Source of the DNA: Planctomycetaceae bacterium
Lineage (GTDB): Bacteria; Planctomycetota; Planctomycetia; Pirellulales; Pirellulaceae
Reading direction: 5' to 3'
NCBI GenBank assembly: GCA_020638975.1
Contig: JACKHN010000006.1
Location: forward strand, 248,001 to 312,000
Length of the DNA: 64,000 nucleotides
Of this stretch, positions 7,743-15,970 are shown piece after piece. The position numbers and the translations under genes are program-made. The notes beneath the pieces are model-generated. The model made no database searches and had not been told where the DNA came from. It worked only from the letters and a program-made list of their open reading frames with translations. Every line of letters starts with the position of its first letter. The stretch's first letter is position 1.

Positions 7743-10202
7743 TTGAAGACCGCTTCACGTCAATACAATCGATCGCAATCTCCGAGTAGTTGCCGCGCGC
7801 CGCGGGCCATCGTGTCGGGATTTGTCGTGGGAGTGGTGTGCTTTTTTGTGGCCACTTCGAACAACGCACAGGAAGACGCGCCGGTTACGCCAGAAGCTAC
7901 CTACGTCGATACAAAGACGCCTTTGCTCGATCGCGACCCCTTCGACCTAATCGTGCTCGATGAAGAGAACAAGGGATTCACCGCCGAGGTGCAAACCCTT
8001 TCATCGTTGAAACGACCGCGGCTCCAGGAAGCAGATCGCAAGGGAAAACTACAGTTTCGCTTTTTGTACGACGACGCGTTCTTGTACGAAGTCGAATGGA
8101 TTCACGTCGCGAAAGTTGAGTTCTTCGAGAACATGCTGTTCGCGAAGGCTCAGGAATTGGTCGTACAAGCAAAATCGCTTGACCCTGCCAAGGAATTCGT
8201 TCGTGTCGAGGGGCTGTTGGACGAAGCTTATCGCTACTTCTCGCGACTGCAGACGGAGTATCCAAAGTACCCTGGTCTGGAAGCCGCCGTTGACGAGTTT
8301 CTCTATCAAGATGCCGGTTCGCTTTATAAAGCGGGGCGATTTGCAGAATCGCTCTCCGTGATGGACCAGCTCAATGATCGGAATCCCAACTTCAAAGGCG
8401 GTTCTCTCAAAACCGTCATGGGAACTCTCGTCAGCAAGATCGTTGCGGACTACGTCAAGCGCGAGGACTATCGCTCGGCACGAATCGTTCTGGATCGACT
8501 AGCTGCCAAATTCGGGAGCGCGCAACCCACAACAATTCAGCAGTGGCGACAACAGCTCGACAAGTTGGCCGGCGTCAAATTGACGGACGCCAGGACGGCT
8601 CTGGGAGAACAAAAATACCGCGAGGCGATCGCTTCGATCCGACAGGCTTTGGATATTTCGCCGACGGTGCCAGGAGGGAAAGCACTTGAACTCGAACTCG
8701 CTGAAACTTATCCGCAGATCATCGTTGGAGTGACGCAACCTGCGTTGAGCTACGACTCTGGTCGACTGGACAATTGGTCGGCTCGCCGGACGGGGCGGTT
8801 GGTACATCGGACGTTGATCGAGTTCCTTGGCGCTGGCAGCGAGGGAGGCCAATACCAATTCCCGGGTGGATTGATCGAACGAAGCCCTGATGGCAGAACA
8901 ATGATCTTTCGGTTGAAGCAGTTCACCGAGGATGACGACAGTCCGCTTGCAAACGGATACGACCTGTCGCGGCGTCTCCTGGAATTGGCAAATCCCCGCT
9001 CGCTCGAATATCGCGAGGCTTGGGGCAGTCTAGTGACTGGCGTGACCGTCGAAGACGTGCTCCGAGTCGATGTAAATCTGCGCCGCTCGCACGTGCTTCC
9101 TCAATCACTCTTACGAGTGCCGATGTCCGCTTCAATTCAACAAGACGGAAAGGAAGCCTTAGAAGGGACCGGATCATTTCGCGTCGACATCCAAGGCGAG
9201 AATGAGACGCGGTTCTTGTTAAAGAGTTTTACTCCTGGAACGCGTCTGGCTGAACTAATCGAACAGCGGTTCGAAGATGCCCAATCAGCGTTGAACGCAC
9301 TCCGGAGAGGTCGGATCGATATCATTGATCGTTTGTTCCCGTCGGATGCGGCGCGTTTGAGCGAACAACTCGGACGTGACAGCGATCTCGTGCTGCAAAA
9401 ATACTCGCTGCCCACCGTCCATATGTTGGTACCGAAATCAGACCACCCATTTCTCGCGAACGCCAACTTTCGCAGAGCGCTCGTGTTTGGTATCGATCGG
9501 AAGCGAATCCTGGAAGAAGAGTTACTCGGTGGTAAGGAAATCGCCGGATGTCGAATTCTCAGCGGCCCCTTTCCTGCGGGCATTGATCAGACCGATCCGT
9601 TGGGATATGCGTACGATCACACGTTAGAACCACGCGTCTGGCGTCCGCGCCTGGCAAAACTGCTTACGATCATCGCCGAAAAGGAGTTGGCTTTAAAAGC
9701 GGAGTTGCTCGAAGAAGCACCGCCGACGCTAACACCTCTGCTCATCGCTCATCCAGCTACCGAATCGGCGCGGATCGCTTGTCAGGCCATCATTACGCAT
9801 CTTGGTATTATTGGGATCGAAGTCAAGGTAAAGGAATTGCCGCCAGGTGAAACGCTTGACGCCGACAACGAGTGCGACTTGCTCTACACCGAGATCGCAA
9901 TCTGGGAACCAGTTTCCGATGCTCGACGACTGCTCGGCGCAAGGGGAGTTGCCCAAACCGACAGCCCCTATGTGAATCAGGCGCTTCGGCGTTTGGATGC
10001 GGCGGAGAATTGGGGGGATGTACACGACCAACTCATTGCCCTCCATCATGCTGCACACAACGAAGTAACGGTTATCCCCCTTTGGCAAACGGTGGACTAT
10101 TTCATTTACAACAAACGAGTGCGAAATATCGACGTTGGTGATCCGTTGGTCTGGCTATATCAGAATGTTGATCAGTGGCGACTCGGGGCACAAAGTCCAT
10201 AA
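7743..10202 (+). CDS. Exported protein with TPR region and family 5 solute-binding-like domain
   Basis: I place the start at TTG 7743: a GAGGGG ribosome binding site ends about 8 nt before it, and it gives a standard signal peptide (VSGFVVGVVCFFVATSNNAQ). Upstream in-frame starts at 7647 would lie deep inside the previous gene. The product is about 819 residues. Residues ~120-310 are TPR-like helices. The rest resembles the SBP_bac_5 (oligopeptide/dipeptide binding) fold, with an opening like LVHRTLIEFL, IERSPDGRTMIFRLK and FRRALVFGIDRKRI. No permease or ATPase genes of an ABC importer are nearby. The domain may therefore act as a sensor or scaffold together with the ExbBD channel rather than in peptide uptake. 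Confidence 0.82.
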   Translation: MKTASRQYNRSQSPSSCRAPRAIVSGFVVGVVCFFVATSNNAQEDAPVTPEATYVDTKTPLLDRDPFDLIVLDEENKGFTAEVQTLSSLKRPRLQEADRKGKLQFRFLYDDAFLYEVEWIHVAKVEFFENMLFAKAQELVVQAKSLDPAKEFVRVEGLLDEAYRYFSRLQTEYPKYPGLEAAVDEFLYQDAGSLYKAGRFAESLSVMDQLNDRNPNFKGGSLKTVMGTLVSKIVADYVKREDYRSARIVLDRLAAKFGSAQPTTIQQWRQQLDKLAGVKLTDARTALGEQKYREAIASIRQALDISPTVPGGKALELELAETYPQIIVGVTQPALSYDSGRLDNWSARRTGRLVHRTLIEFLGAGSEGGQYQFPGGLIERSPDGRTMIFRLKQFTEDDDSPLANGYDLSRRLLELANPRSLEYREAWGSLVTGVTVEDVLRVDVNLRRSHVLPQSLLRVPMSASIQQDGKEALEGTGSFRVDIQGENETRFLLKSFTPGTRLAELIEQRFEDAQSALNALRRGRIDIIDRLFPSDAARLSEQLGRDSDLVLQKYSLPTVHMLVPKSDHPFLANANFRRALVFGIDRKRILEEELLGGKEIAGCRILSGPFPAGIDQTDPLGYAYDHTLEPRVWRPRLAKLLTIIAEKELALKAELLEEAPPTLTPLLIAHPATESARIACQAIITHLGIIGIEVKVKELPPGETLDADNECDLLYTEIAIWEPVSDARRLLGARGVAQTDSPYVNQALRRLDAAENWGDVHDQLIALHHAAHNEVTVIPLWQTVDYFIYNKRVRNIDVGDPLVWLYQNVDQWRLGAQSP

Positions 10203-10218
10203 CGCTAGTTAATAGATA

Positions 10219-11901
10219 ATGCATCAACTTGACTTACAACTTGACCGCCAACCAGCAAAAACACGCACTTTCGTGGCGATACTTGTTGGTGTCATTGCGA
10301 CTTGCCTCTTGCTTCCAAGCCGCTCGCCTGCACAGCAGCAAGCTTGGGAATATTCGCCCTATAAAGTGCAGATCTGGCAAGCCACGGAAAGCGCAGGCGA
10401 ATTAGACCGCCAAGTTCAACAAGCTCTAATGCTTGCCTTGTCGGAAAAGATCGAAGCCTTTATCGGCGCGCCCTGGAAGACGGAGATTACGGACGCACCC
10501 GCCGAGTTGCGTTCGAGCATGCTGATCGATCTCGCATTGGTCACTCCCGAAATGCTGGACGTTGTCGCTCCGGAATCATTAAAGGGCGATAAGATCATCC
10601 TTCTGACGGTCCATGTCACTCCTCGCGAGTTCCACGTCCAAGCGGTAGAACTCGACTGCCGGACGCGGCTTTATGGGGCACCGGTTCAGCGAGTTGTTCG
10701 GCAACCGGAGCTACTTGATACCGCGTGCTTCGACGCCGTCTCGAAATCCTTCCGCGCGATCGCGCGACTCGAAGAAGGTGGTCCGAAAACCGCGATCGTC
10801 CGCATCCGCGCGGGCGGATTGGTGCTCGACCGACACTCCCCGTGCTATATCGGAGTAGACGATGTCTTGCTTCCCATTCAACGCAACAACGATCGGGCAG
10901 GCCTGCCAACGAAGATCGTTCCAATTGAATGGACTTTTCTCCAGGTTCTATCACCAGATGAAACAAATCCCTACTTGATGACATCCCGGGTGTGGTCGGG
11001 GAAACCGAACCCTGTCACCGGAAAATTCACGGCTCGTAAAGAACGCTATGCTTTAAAAGTTAAACCGACAACGAAGACGACGACCCTTCAAGTGCTCAGC
11101 CGAGCCATAACGCGAGACGACGTACCCTATCCAATGCCGGGTCTCGAAGTCTATGCGAAGGCTCCTGAACCGGACCCGCCCGCCGAACCTGCCCCCGTTG
11201 TCGCACCTGCGGCATCGGAGGACGAGTCAGAAAGCGAAGTTTCTCAGGATGAAAAAACTCCCGCCAGTGAGACAGATGCGGCGGAGACCTCAGAAGAGAA
11301 AGCGGCACCGGTTGCGGCAACTTCCAAAACACCATCGACGCCGAAGGTGACCGGAGAACCAGCGGAATTGCTCGGGCGGACCGATTGGAATGGTTCTATT
11401 GAGATCGAGCAATCGGAGACGGCTCTTCGAATCATTTATTTGAAGAACGGGGCTCAGCTTCTAGCTCGGTTACCCATGGTTCCAGGGCTGTACCCCAATC
11501 TCTTGGCGAGCGTTCCCGACGACGCACCGCGTCTTCAGGCCGAGGGGTTTGTCAAAGGCATCCAAGGACAATTGATGGACTTGGAAGCACAGCGTGAGAT
11601 CCTAAAAGCTCGGTTTATGCTCCGAATTGAAGAAGCGAAGGCGCTGAGCGGAGAAGAGAAAGAGGCCAAACTCAAGGAAGCTCAGGATCTTCTTGAGGAG
11701 ATCAAACAGTTACCCACTCGAAACGACCTCGTTCGACAACTCGACGCCCAACAAGACCAACAGATCGTATCGCCCGTTAAGTCGGTACAAGCTCGAATCG
11801 ATCAGCTCTATGCCAAGTTGCGAGAGGCGCTCGGCAAGTACTTGTCCCCAGGCTTGGTCAACAGTCTGACCAACATCCTAAACGATGCAAATCGCAAATA
11901 A
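10219..11901 (+). CDS. Exported protein of unknown function with C-terminal coiled coil
   Basis: 560 residues, 16 nt after the preceding stop, so the last gene of the operon. An N-terminal signal peptide (FVAILVGVIATCLLLPSR, cleavage likely after SPAQ) exports it. Residues ~40-300 are a globular region that I do not recognise. A disordered Pro/Ala/Glu-rich segment (about 310-380) follows, then a small beta-rich part (LLGRTDWNGSIEIEQ), and a charged coiled coil (about 440-540, LEAQREILKARF, KEAKLKEAQDLLEEIKQL). The family is not recognised. Its conserved position behind ExbB/ExbD and the propeller gene suggests a periplasmic component of the same complex. Confidence 0.8.
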   Translation: MHQLDLQLDRQPAKTRTFVAILVGVIATCLLLPSRSPAQQQAWEYSPYKVQIWQATESAGELDRQVQQALMLALSEKIEAFIGAPWKTEITDAPAELRSSMLIDLALVTPEMLDVVAPESLKGDKIILLTVHVTPREFHVQAVELDCRTRLYGAPVQRVVRQPELLDTACFDAVSKSFRAIARLEEGGPKTAIVRIRAGGLVLDRHSPCYIGVDDVLLPIQRNNDRAGLPTKIVPIEWTFLQVLSPDETNPYLMTSRVWSGKPNPVTGKFTARKERYALKVKPTTKTTTLQVLSRAITRDDVPYPMPGLEVYAKAPEPDPPAEPAPVVAPAASEDESESEVSQDEKTPASETDAAETSEEKAAPVAATSKTPSTPKVTGEPAELLGRTDWNGSIEIEQSETALRIIYLKNGAQLLARLPMVPGLYPNLLASVPDDAPRLQAEGFVKGIQGQLMDLEAQREILKARFMLRIEEAKALSGEEKEAKLKEAQDLLEEIKQLPTRNDLVRQLDAQQDQQIVSPVKSVQARIDQLYAKLREALGKYLSPGLVNSLTNILNDANRK

Positions 11902-11935
11902 TCTCGGCGAACGCAAAAGCCGGATTTATCGCACG

Positions 11936-11983
11936 TAAGCATCGCTCGTGAAATAACTGACGGTTTTCCGACGTGGGATAGGC
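11936..11983. repeat. Repeat family D, copy D2
   Basis: Near-identical to 859-905 (shared core CATCGCTCGTGAAATAACTG, then ACGGTTTTCCGACG). It lies 35 bases after the operon's last stop codon. The copy is not followed by the 13-bp stem-loop that follows D1. Confidence 0.75.
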
Positions 11984-12015
11984 GAGCGTTGCTAAGCAGT
12001 GCCCACGTTCGCGGA

Positions 12016-12303
12016 TCAGACCGAGTCTTCGGAGATGTAGTCTTCGAGCTCCGCATCTTGGATCTCTTCGAAATCAAGCGCCGGCCAGCCCTTCTCCTTG
12101 GCACCACATACCGGACACCGCGGGTAAGCCGAGGCCGCTTTGACGCTCGGGTCATCACTGACCTCGGCGACGTCTTCCCATATTAGTTCACATTCGTCAC
12201 AGACCGCGCAGATGGCTTCACATTCGGGACAAGACCGAAACCGAAGCAGGCCTTGTTCGCAGAAATCACACTCGCAGATATAGGGTGTCTCGTCCGTACT
12301 CAT
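12016..12303 (-). CDS. Small zinc-ribbon protein
   Basis: 95 residues from the ATG at 12303, which is preceded by a TAAGGAAG-type ribosome binding site; longer frames upstream have no such signal. It has multiple cysteine pairs: CECDFCEQG, CPECEAICAVCDEC and CPVCG. These suggest two treble-clef or zinc-ribbon sites, followed by an acidic C-terminal tail (ALDFEEIQDAELEDY). Likely a cytoplasmic metal-binding protein. I cannot name a function. It lies 19 bases downstream of the lipoprotein gene on the same strand and may be co-transcribed. Confidence 0.75.
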   Translation of the reverse strand: MSTDETPYICECDFCEQGLLRFRSCPECEAICAVCDECELIWEDVAEVSDDPSVKAASAYPRCPVCGAKEKGWPALDFEEIQDAELEDYISEDSV

Positions 12304-12322
12304 GACTTCCTTATCGCTTCTC

Positions 12323-13126
12323 TCATTTGGGGAAAGCAGTAACGATATTCTTGGTGTCAGTTTCAAAAACAATAAAGACGCGGTCAAGAGGCGGATTGCC
12401 TCGTTCTTTGCCAGTTTTTCCGCCGAGGTATCCGACTCGCCGGTTCATGCGGACGAGGTAAGAACTGCGGTCTCCCTCAACATCCGCTCGCAACTTCTTT
12501 TTTTCGGCCAAATCCCACGCCTCGTCAATCACCGCAAAGGCAACTTCTCTGCCGCCGTCGAACACGCCGTGTGGTCCATCACGATCCGGGATGTCTCGCG
12601 TGTGGCGCTCGACATGCTCGACCCGGTTCAGACCCTCGGGGTCGTGCCCCTGATATCGGAGCCCCGCCGGGCTCATCCAGGCTTCGCGACCGACCTGCTT
12701 CAACTCAACCGTCTTTGGAGGCGAGCGGCCCGTCGTTTCTTCGAGAATCCGAATGTTTTCAGGGGTCGTCAGCTTGAGCTGCAACTTGCCATTGAACAGC
12801 GAGAGGGTTCCCGTGACCTCAACTTCCTTGTTGGCGTACAAATCGGCCGGTTTTCCGTCCTTGAACTTCGCAACATCGTCTTTGCCGCAGAAGACCGACA
12901 GCTGTTTGCCCGAGAAATTCAGGAATTGGTGTCCGCTGGACGACTTGCCCGTGGACTCGACGGAGCCATAAGCGGTGACCTCTTGGCCCACTAAATCTCG
13001 CAATTCGAGCGTACTCGTGGCCTTGACGCGTTTAGGCGCTGAGTCGCCTTCGCGGCTGACTCCGGCACAGGCAAACAGTCCTAAAACAACGAGCGACAGC
13101 GAAAGGGCGTATTTCAATCGATTCAT
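12323..13126 (-). CDS. Lipoprotein with OB-fold-like and possible nuclease-like domain
   Basis: 267 residues from the ATG at 13126; the frame extends further upstream but only this start gives a signal sequence. MNRLKYALSLSLVVLGLFAC ends in a lipobox-like LFAC, so it is probably a lipoprotein. Residues ~38-125 (LRDLVGQEVTAYGSV, GKQLSVFC, ANKEVEVTGTLSLFNGKLQL) resemble an OB-fold of the tRNA_anti-like type. The C-terminal ~115 residues contain spaced His and polar motifs (RVEHVERHTRD, HGVFDG, RRVGYLGGKTGKERGNPPL, VTAFPK). These remind me of BECR-type RNase toxin domains. That comparison is a pattern impression, not a proven match. No immunity gene is obvious. Confidence 0.7.
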   Translation of the reverse strand: MNRLKYALSLSLVVLGLFACAGVSREGDSAPKRVKATSTLELRDLVGQEVTAYGSVESTGKSSSGHQFLNFSGKQLSVFCGKDDVAKFKDGKPADLYANKEVEVTGTLSLFNGKLQLKLTTPENIRILEETTGRSPPKTVELKQVGREAWMSPAGLRYQGHDPEGLNRVEHVERHTRDIPDRDGPHGVFDGGREVAFAVIDEAWDLAEKKKLRADVEGDRSSYLVRMNRRVGYLGGKTGKERGNPPLDRVFIVFETDTKNIVTAFPK

Positions 13127-13380
13127 GGCATTCCCCAAATCAGTAGCGGTAGTCTCAGGCACTATCTTGCCATGCCACGAATTTCGCTTCAAGACTTATG
13201 CAGCTCGGTGGTGAAACGAGCGTGTGCCCATGTACGGAGCTCGGAATCAACGGTACGGTGATGTCAGAAATCAATCGTGATCAAACCACGTGGCCGGGGT
13301 CGATTCTTCGAGACCCAAGACCTCGCGAACTGCTGGGGGGCTCAACGACTCGATCCCAGCCACACTCGACTCCGCATCCC

Positions 13381-15585
13381 ATGAACGAACAATTCGAATT
13401 AATTGCAACAACGGCATTCGGTCTGGAAGCGGTCGTAAAACGCGAGCTGGCGGCGTTAGGCTACGAGGCTCGGATCGGGGACCCTGGGCGAATTCACTTT
13501 TCCGGAGACTTGTCCGCGATTTGCCGAGCGAACCTATGGCTCAGGTCGGCGGATCGTGTTCTGGTCAGCGTCGCGAGTTTCGAAGCTGCCGACTTCGACG
13601 CGTTGTTCGAGACGACGAAATCGCTGCCCTGGGCCAGTTGGATTCCCAAAGATGGGCAATTCCCTGTCATCGGGCGCTCGCTGAAGTCGCAGTTGTCGAG
13701 CGTGCCAGCTTGCCAACGGGCCGTTAAGAAAGCGATCGTCGAAAGCCTGCTGGCCGGGCATCGCGTCGAAACGCTGCCCGAAACGGGAGCGCTCTATAAA
13801 GTTGAGATCGCACTGTTGAACGATCAGGCAACGCTGACGATCGACACAACGGGCCCCAGTTTGCACAAGCGAGGTTACCGATTGCAAGCTGCGGAAGCCC
13901 CGCTCAAAGAGACGCTGGCGGCAGCGATGATCCAGCTGAGCTTCTGGAAGCAAGACCGCCCATTCCTCGATCCGTTTTGTGGCAGCGGCACTTTGCCGAT
14001 CGAAGCGGCGTTGATCGGTCGAAATATCGCTCCGGGTATCGCGCGAAGTTTTCCATCGGACCAATGGCCGCAGTTCGAGAACGAACAGTGGCGTGAGGCG
14101 AGGCAAGAGACCAAGGATTTGATGCTGCCTCCGTTCGAAGAGCGACTCGTAGGAACCGACATCGATCAAGGAGCCTTATACGCAGCCAGACAAAACGCCG
14201 AGCGGGCCGGCGTATCAGAACAAGTTCATTTTCAACGTCGAGCCTTCGACGCGCTGGCCAGTCAACGTAAATACGGCTGTCTGATCACGAACCCTCCGTA
14301 TGGCGAGCGACTCGGCGAACAGTGGGAATGGCGCGAGCTGTATGAATCGATTCCGGAGGTATTACGCTCGCTGCCCACCTGGTCCCACTACATCATCACT
14401 TCGTATCCGGACTTCGAGACGTTGATTCAGCGTCCCGCCGATCGACGCCGTAAGCTGTACAACGGGCGGATCGAATGCACTTACTTTCAATTCTACGGCC
14501 CTCGGCCCAACGCTGGTCGGGATGCCACGCAGTCACCCGAGTCGGAGACGAACCACAACGAGATCCCAGCGGAAGTTCAAAAGCCGCGTTCCGTCCGGCC
14601 ACCCGTAAAACCGGTGTTTGGCGGCATCACCGACAAGGGGCGCGAGCAGGCGGAGTTGTTCCGCAGTCGACTGAAAAAGCGCGCGCGGCATCTCCGACGC
14701 TGGCCAACGAAGCAGGGGATCACTTGCTTCCGAATCTACGAACGAGATATCCCCGAAATCCCGCTGATCGTCGACCGCTACGAGGATCACCTGCACATTG
14801 CAGAGTATGAGCGTCCCCACGATCGCGACCTTGGGCAACACGCCGATTGGCTTGATCTGATGGTGCAAACGGCCGGTGAGTCGTTGGATGTGCCTGCGGA
14901 CAAGATCTTCTTCAAGCGGCGGGAACGCCAACGCGGCACCAAGCAACACGAACACCTTGCCGGGCGACAATATGAGATTAAAGTCCACGAAGGCGGTCTC
15001 CAATTTATCGTGAACTTGTCCGATTACGTCGACACGGGCCTGTTTCTCGATCATCGTATTACGCGGACGATGGTGCGTGAGGAAGCTGCAGGGGCCAACT
15101 TCCTGAATCTGTTTGCGTATACGGGAGCCTTCACGGTCTACGCTGCTAGCGGTGGAGCAGCGCGAACGACGACCGTCGATTGGAACCGCAGTTACTTGGA
15201 GTGGGCACAGCGCAACATGGTTGCCAACGGCTTTGACGGCCCGGAACATCGGTACTTGCGTAGCGATGCACGCGGCTTCTTGCGAGATCCGGCAGCTAAC
15301 GACAAGTACACACTTGCCGTCGTCGACCCTCCGACTTTCTCGAACAGCAAGCGAACGGAAGAAGATTGGGACGTTCAACGAGACCATGTCGAACTGCTCA
15401 ACGGGGTAATGCGTCAGATGAGCCCCGGCGGCGTGATCTATTTCTCGACAAACTTTAGGCGATTCAAGCTCGACGAAGCTAGTTTCTCGGAACTTGAGGT
15501 CCGCGAGATTAGCCGCAAAACCGTTCCCGAAGACTTCCGAAACCAGCGGATTCATCGCTGCTGGCGGATGGTCTGTCCGGACTGA
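13381..15585 (+). CDS. rlmKL: Bifunctional 23S rRNA methyltransferase RlmKL
   Basis: 734 residues from the ATG at 13381, matching the usual N-terminus of the family (FELIATTAFGLEAVVKREL); E. coli RlmKL is 702 residues. It has a THUMP domain at about 45-155. A first Rossmann methyltransferase has DPFCGSGTLP near 198 and the catalytic NPPYGERLGE near 303 (m2G2445-type). A second methyltransferase has NLFAYTGAFT near 575 and VDPPTFSNSKR near 648 (m7G2069-type). Both halves look intact. It modifies domain V and nearby helices of 23S rRNA. The stop codon lies inside an 18-bp tandem duplication. The start could be earlier (13198), but that region shows no family similarity. Confidence 0.93.
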   Translation: MNEQFELIATTAFGLEAVVKRELAALGYEARIGDPGRIHFSGDLSAICRANLWLRSADRVLVSVASFEAADFDALFETTKSLPWASWIPKDGQFPVIGRSLKSQLSSVPACQRAVKKAIVESLLAGHRVETLPETGALYKVEIALLNDQATLTIDTTGPSLHKRGYRLQAAEAPLKETLAAAMIQLSFWKQDRPFLDPFCGSGTLPIEAALIGRNIAPGIARSFPSDQWPQFENEQWREARQETKDLMLPPFEERLVGTDIDQGALYAARQNAERAGVSEQVHFQRRAFDALASQRKYGCLITNPPYGERLGEQWEWRELYESIPEVLRSLPTWSHYIITSYPDFETLIQRPADRRRKLYNGRIECTYFQFYGPRPNAGRDATQSPESETNHNEIPAEVQKPRSVRPPVKPVFGGITDKGREQAELFRSRLKKRARHLRRWPTKQGITCFRIYERDIPEIPLIVDRYEDHLHIAEYERPHDRDLGQHADWLDLMVQTAGESLDVPADKIFFKRRERQRGTKQHEHLAGRQYEIKVHEGGLQFIVNLSDYVDTGLFLDHRITRTMVREEAAGANFLNLFAYTGAFTVYAASGGAARTTTVDWNRSYLEWAQRNMVANGFDGPEHRYLRSDARGFLRDPAANDKYTLAVVDPPTFSNSKRTEEDWDVQRDHVELLNGVMRQMSPGGVIYFSTNFRRFKLDEASFSELEVREISRKTVPEDFRNQRIHRCWRMVCPD

Positions 15586-15616
15586 ACGCCCTGGGATAAC
15601 TGAACGCCCTGGGATA
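15581..15616. repeat. 18-bp perfect tandem duplication over the rlmKL stop codon
   Basis: ACTGAACGCCCTGGGATA occurs at 15581-15598 and again directly at 15599-15616. The first copy contains the TGA stop of rlmKL. The GAACGCCCTGGG part resembles the right end of the family B element (TGAACAGCCCTGA), so it may be a remnant of an insertion; this is speculative. Confidence 0.85.
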
Positions 15617-15722
15617 GTGGTCCAGCTTGCGATTCCCGAAAGTAGGACGGCCACTCTTGGCCGTCTTCTGTCGGGCAGCAGTGCCCGGCTGCAGTGCCCG
15701 GCTTACGGCGAACGGTACCACT
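15616..15722. repeat. Palindromic repeat family C, copy C1
   Basis: About 107 bp with two internal stem-loops: GACGGCCA/TGGCCGTC and a GTCGGGCA...TGCCCGGC arm. The ends are imperfectly inverted (AGTGGTCC...GGTACCACT). The core GAAAGTAGGACGGCCACTCT is identical in copy C2 (37209-37304). C1 also contains a perfect 13-bp tandem duplication GCAGTGCCCGGCT (678-690 and 691-703, adding 15000). No coding potential. Confidence 0.8.
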
Positions 15723-15970
15723 GCCCGCCCCGGATCGATCACAATTTGGGCGGAGCCAAGCCTCCTCTGCCTAAGCCCCCTAATCCGCTGTCAAAGTCGG
15801 TAAGTTAGGACGACGCTGCGTCCTCAAGGGGGGCGTCTACAGGTCTTTGATCCGAACCGCCGATCTAACCCTTCGGACACATCGAACAGGAGTTTCCCGC
15901 GCACCTAGTTCTACCGCTACGTTTCCACCCAGGGGGCGGAGCGGAACAGACCAACCCTGACGAGCCCCGT
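15723..15970. other. Upstream region of the HtrA gene, no feature recognised
   Basis: About 250 bases between repeat C1 and the protease gene. It presumably contains the promoter of the HtrA gene, but I could not identify a convincing -35/-10 pair or operator. Confidence 0.4.

Noticed and set aside
7743..10202. ABC oligopeptide importer
   Set aside because: Only a binding-protein-like domain is present; no permease or ATPase genes are nearby.
14533..15654. Long minus-strand frame (373 codons) opposite rlmKL
   Set aside because: It is a shadow of rlmKL, whose motifs on the plus strand are intact; no recognisable protein motifs on the other strand.
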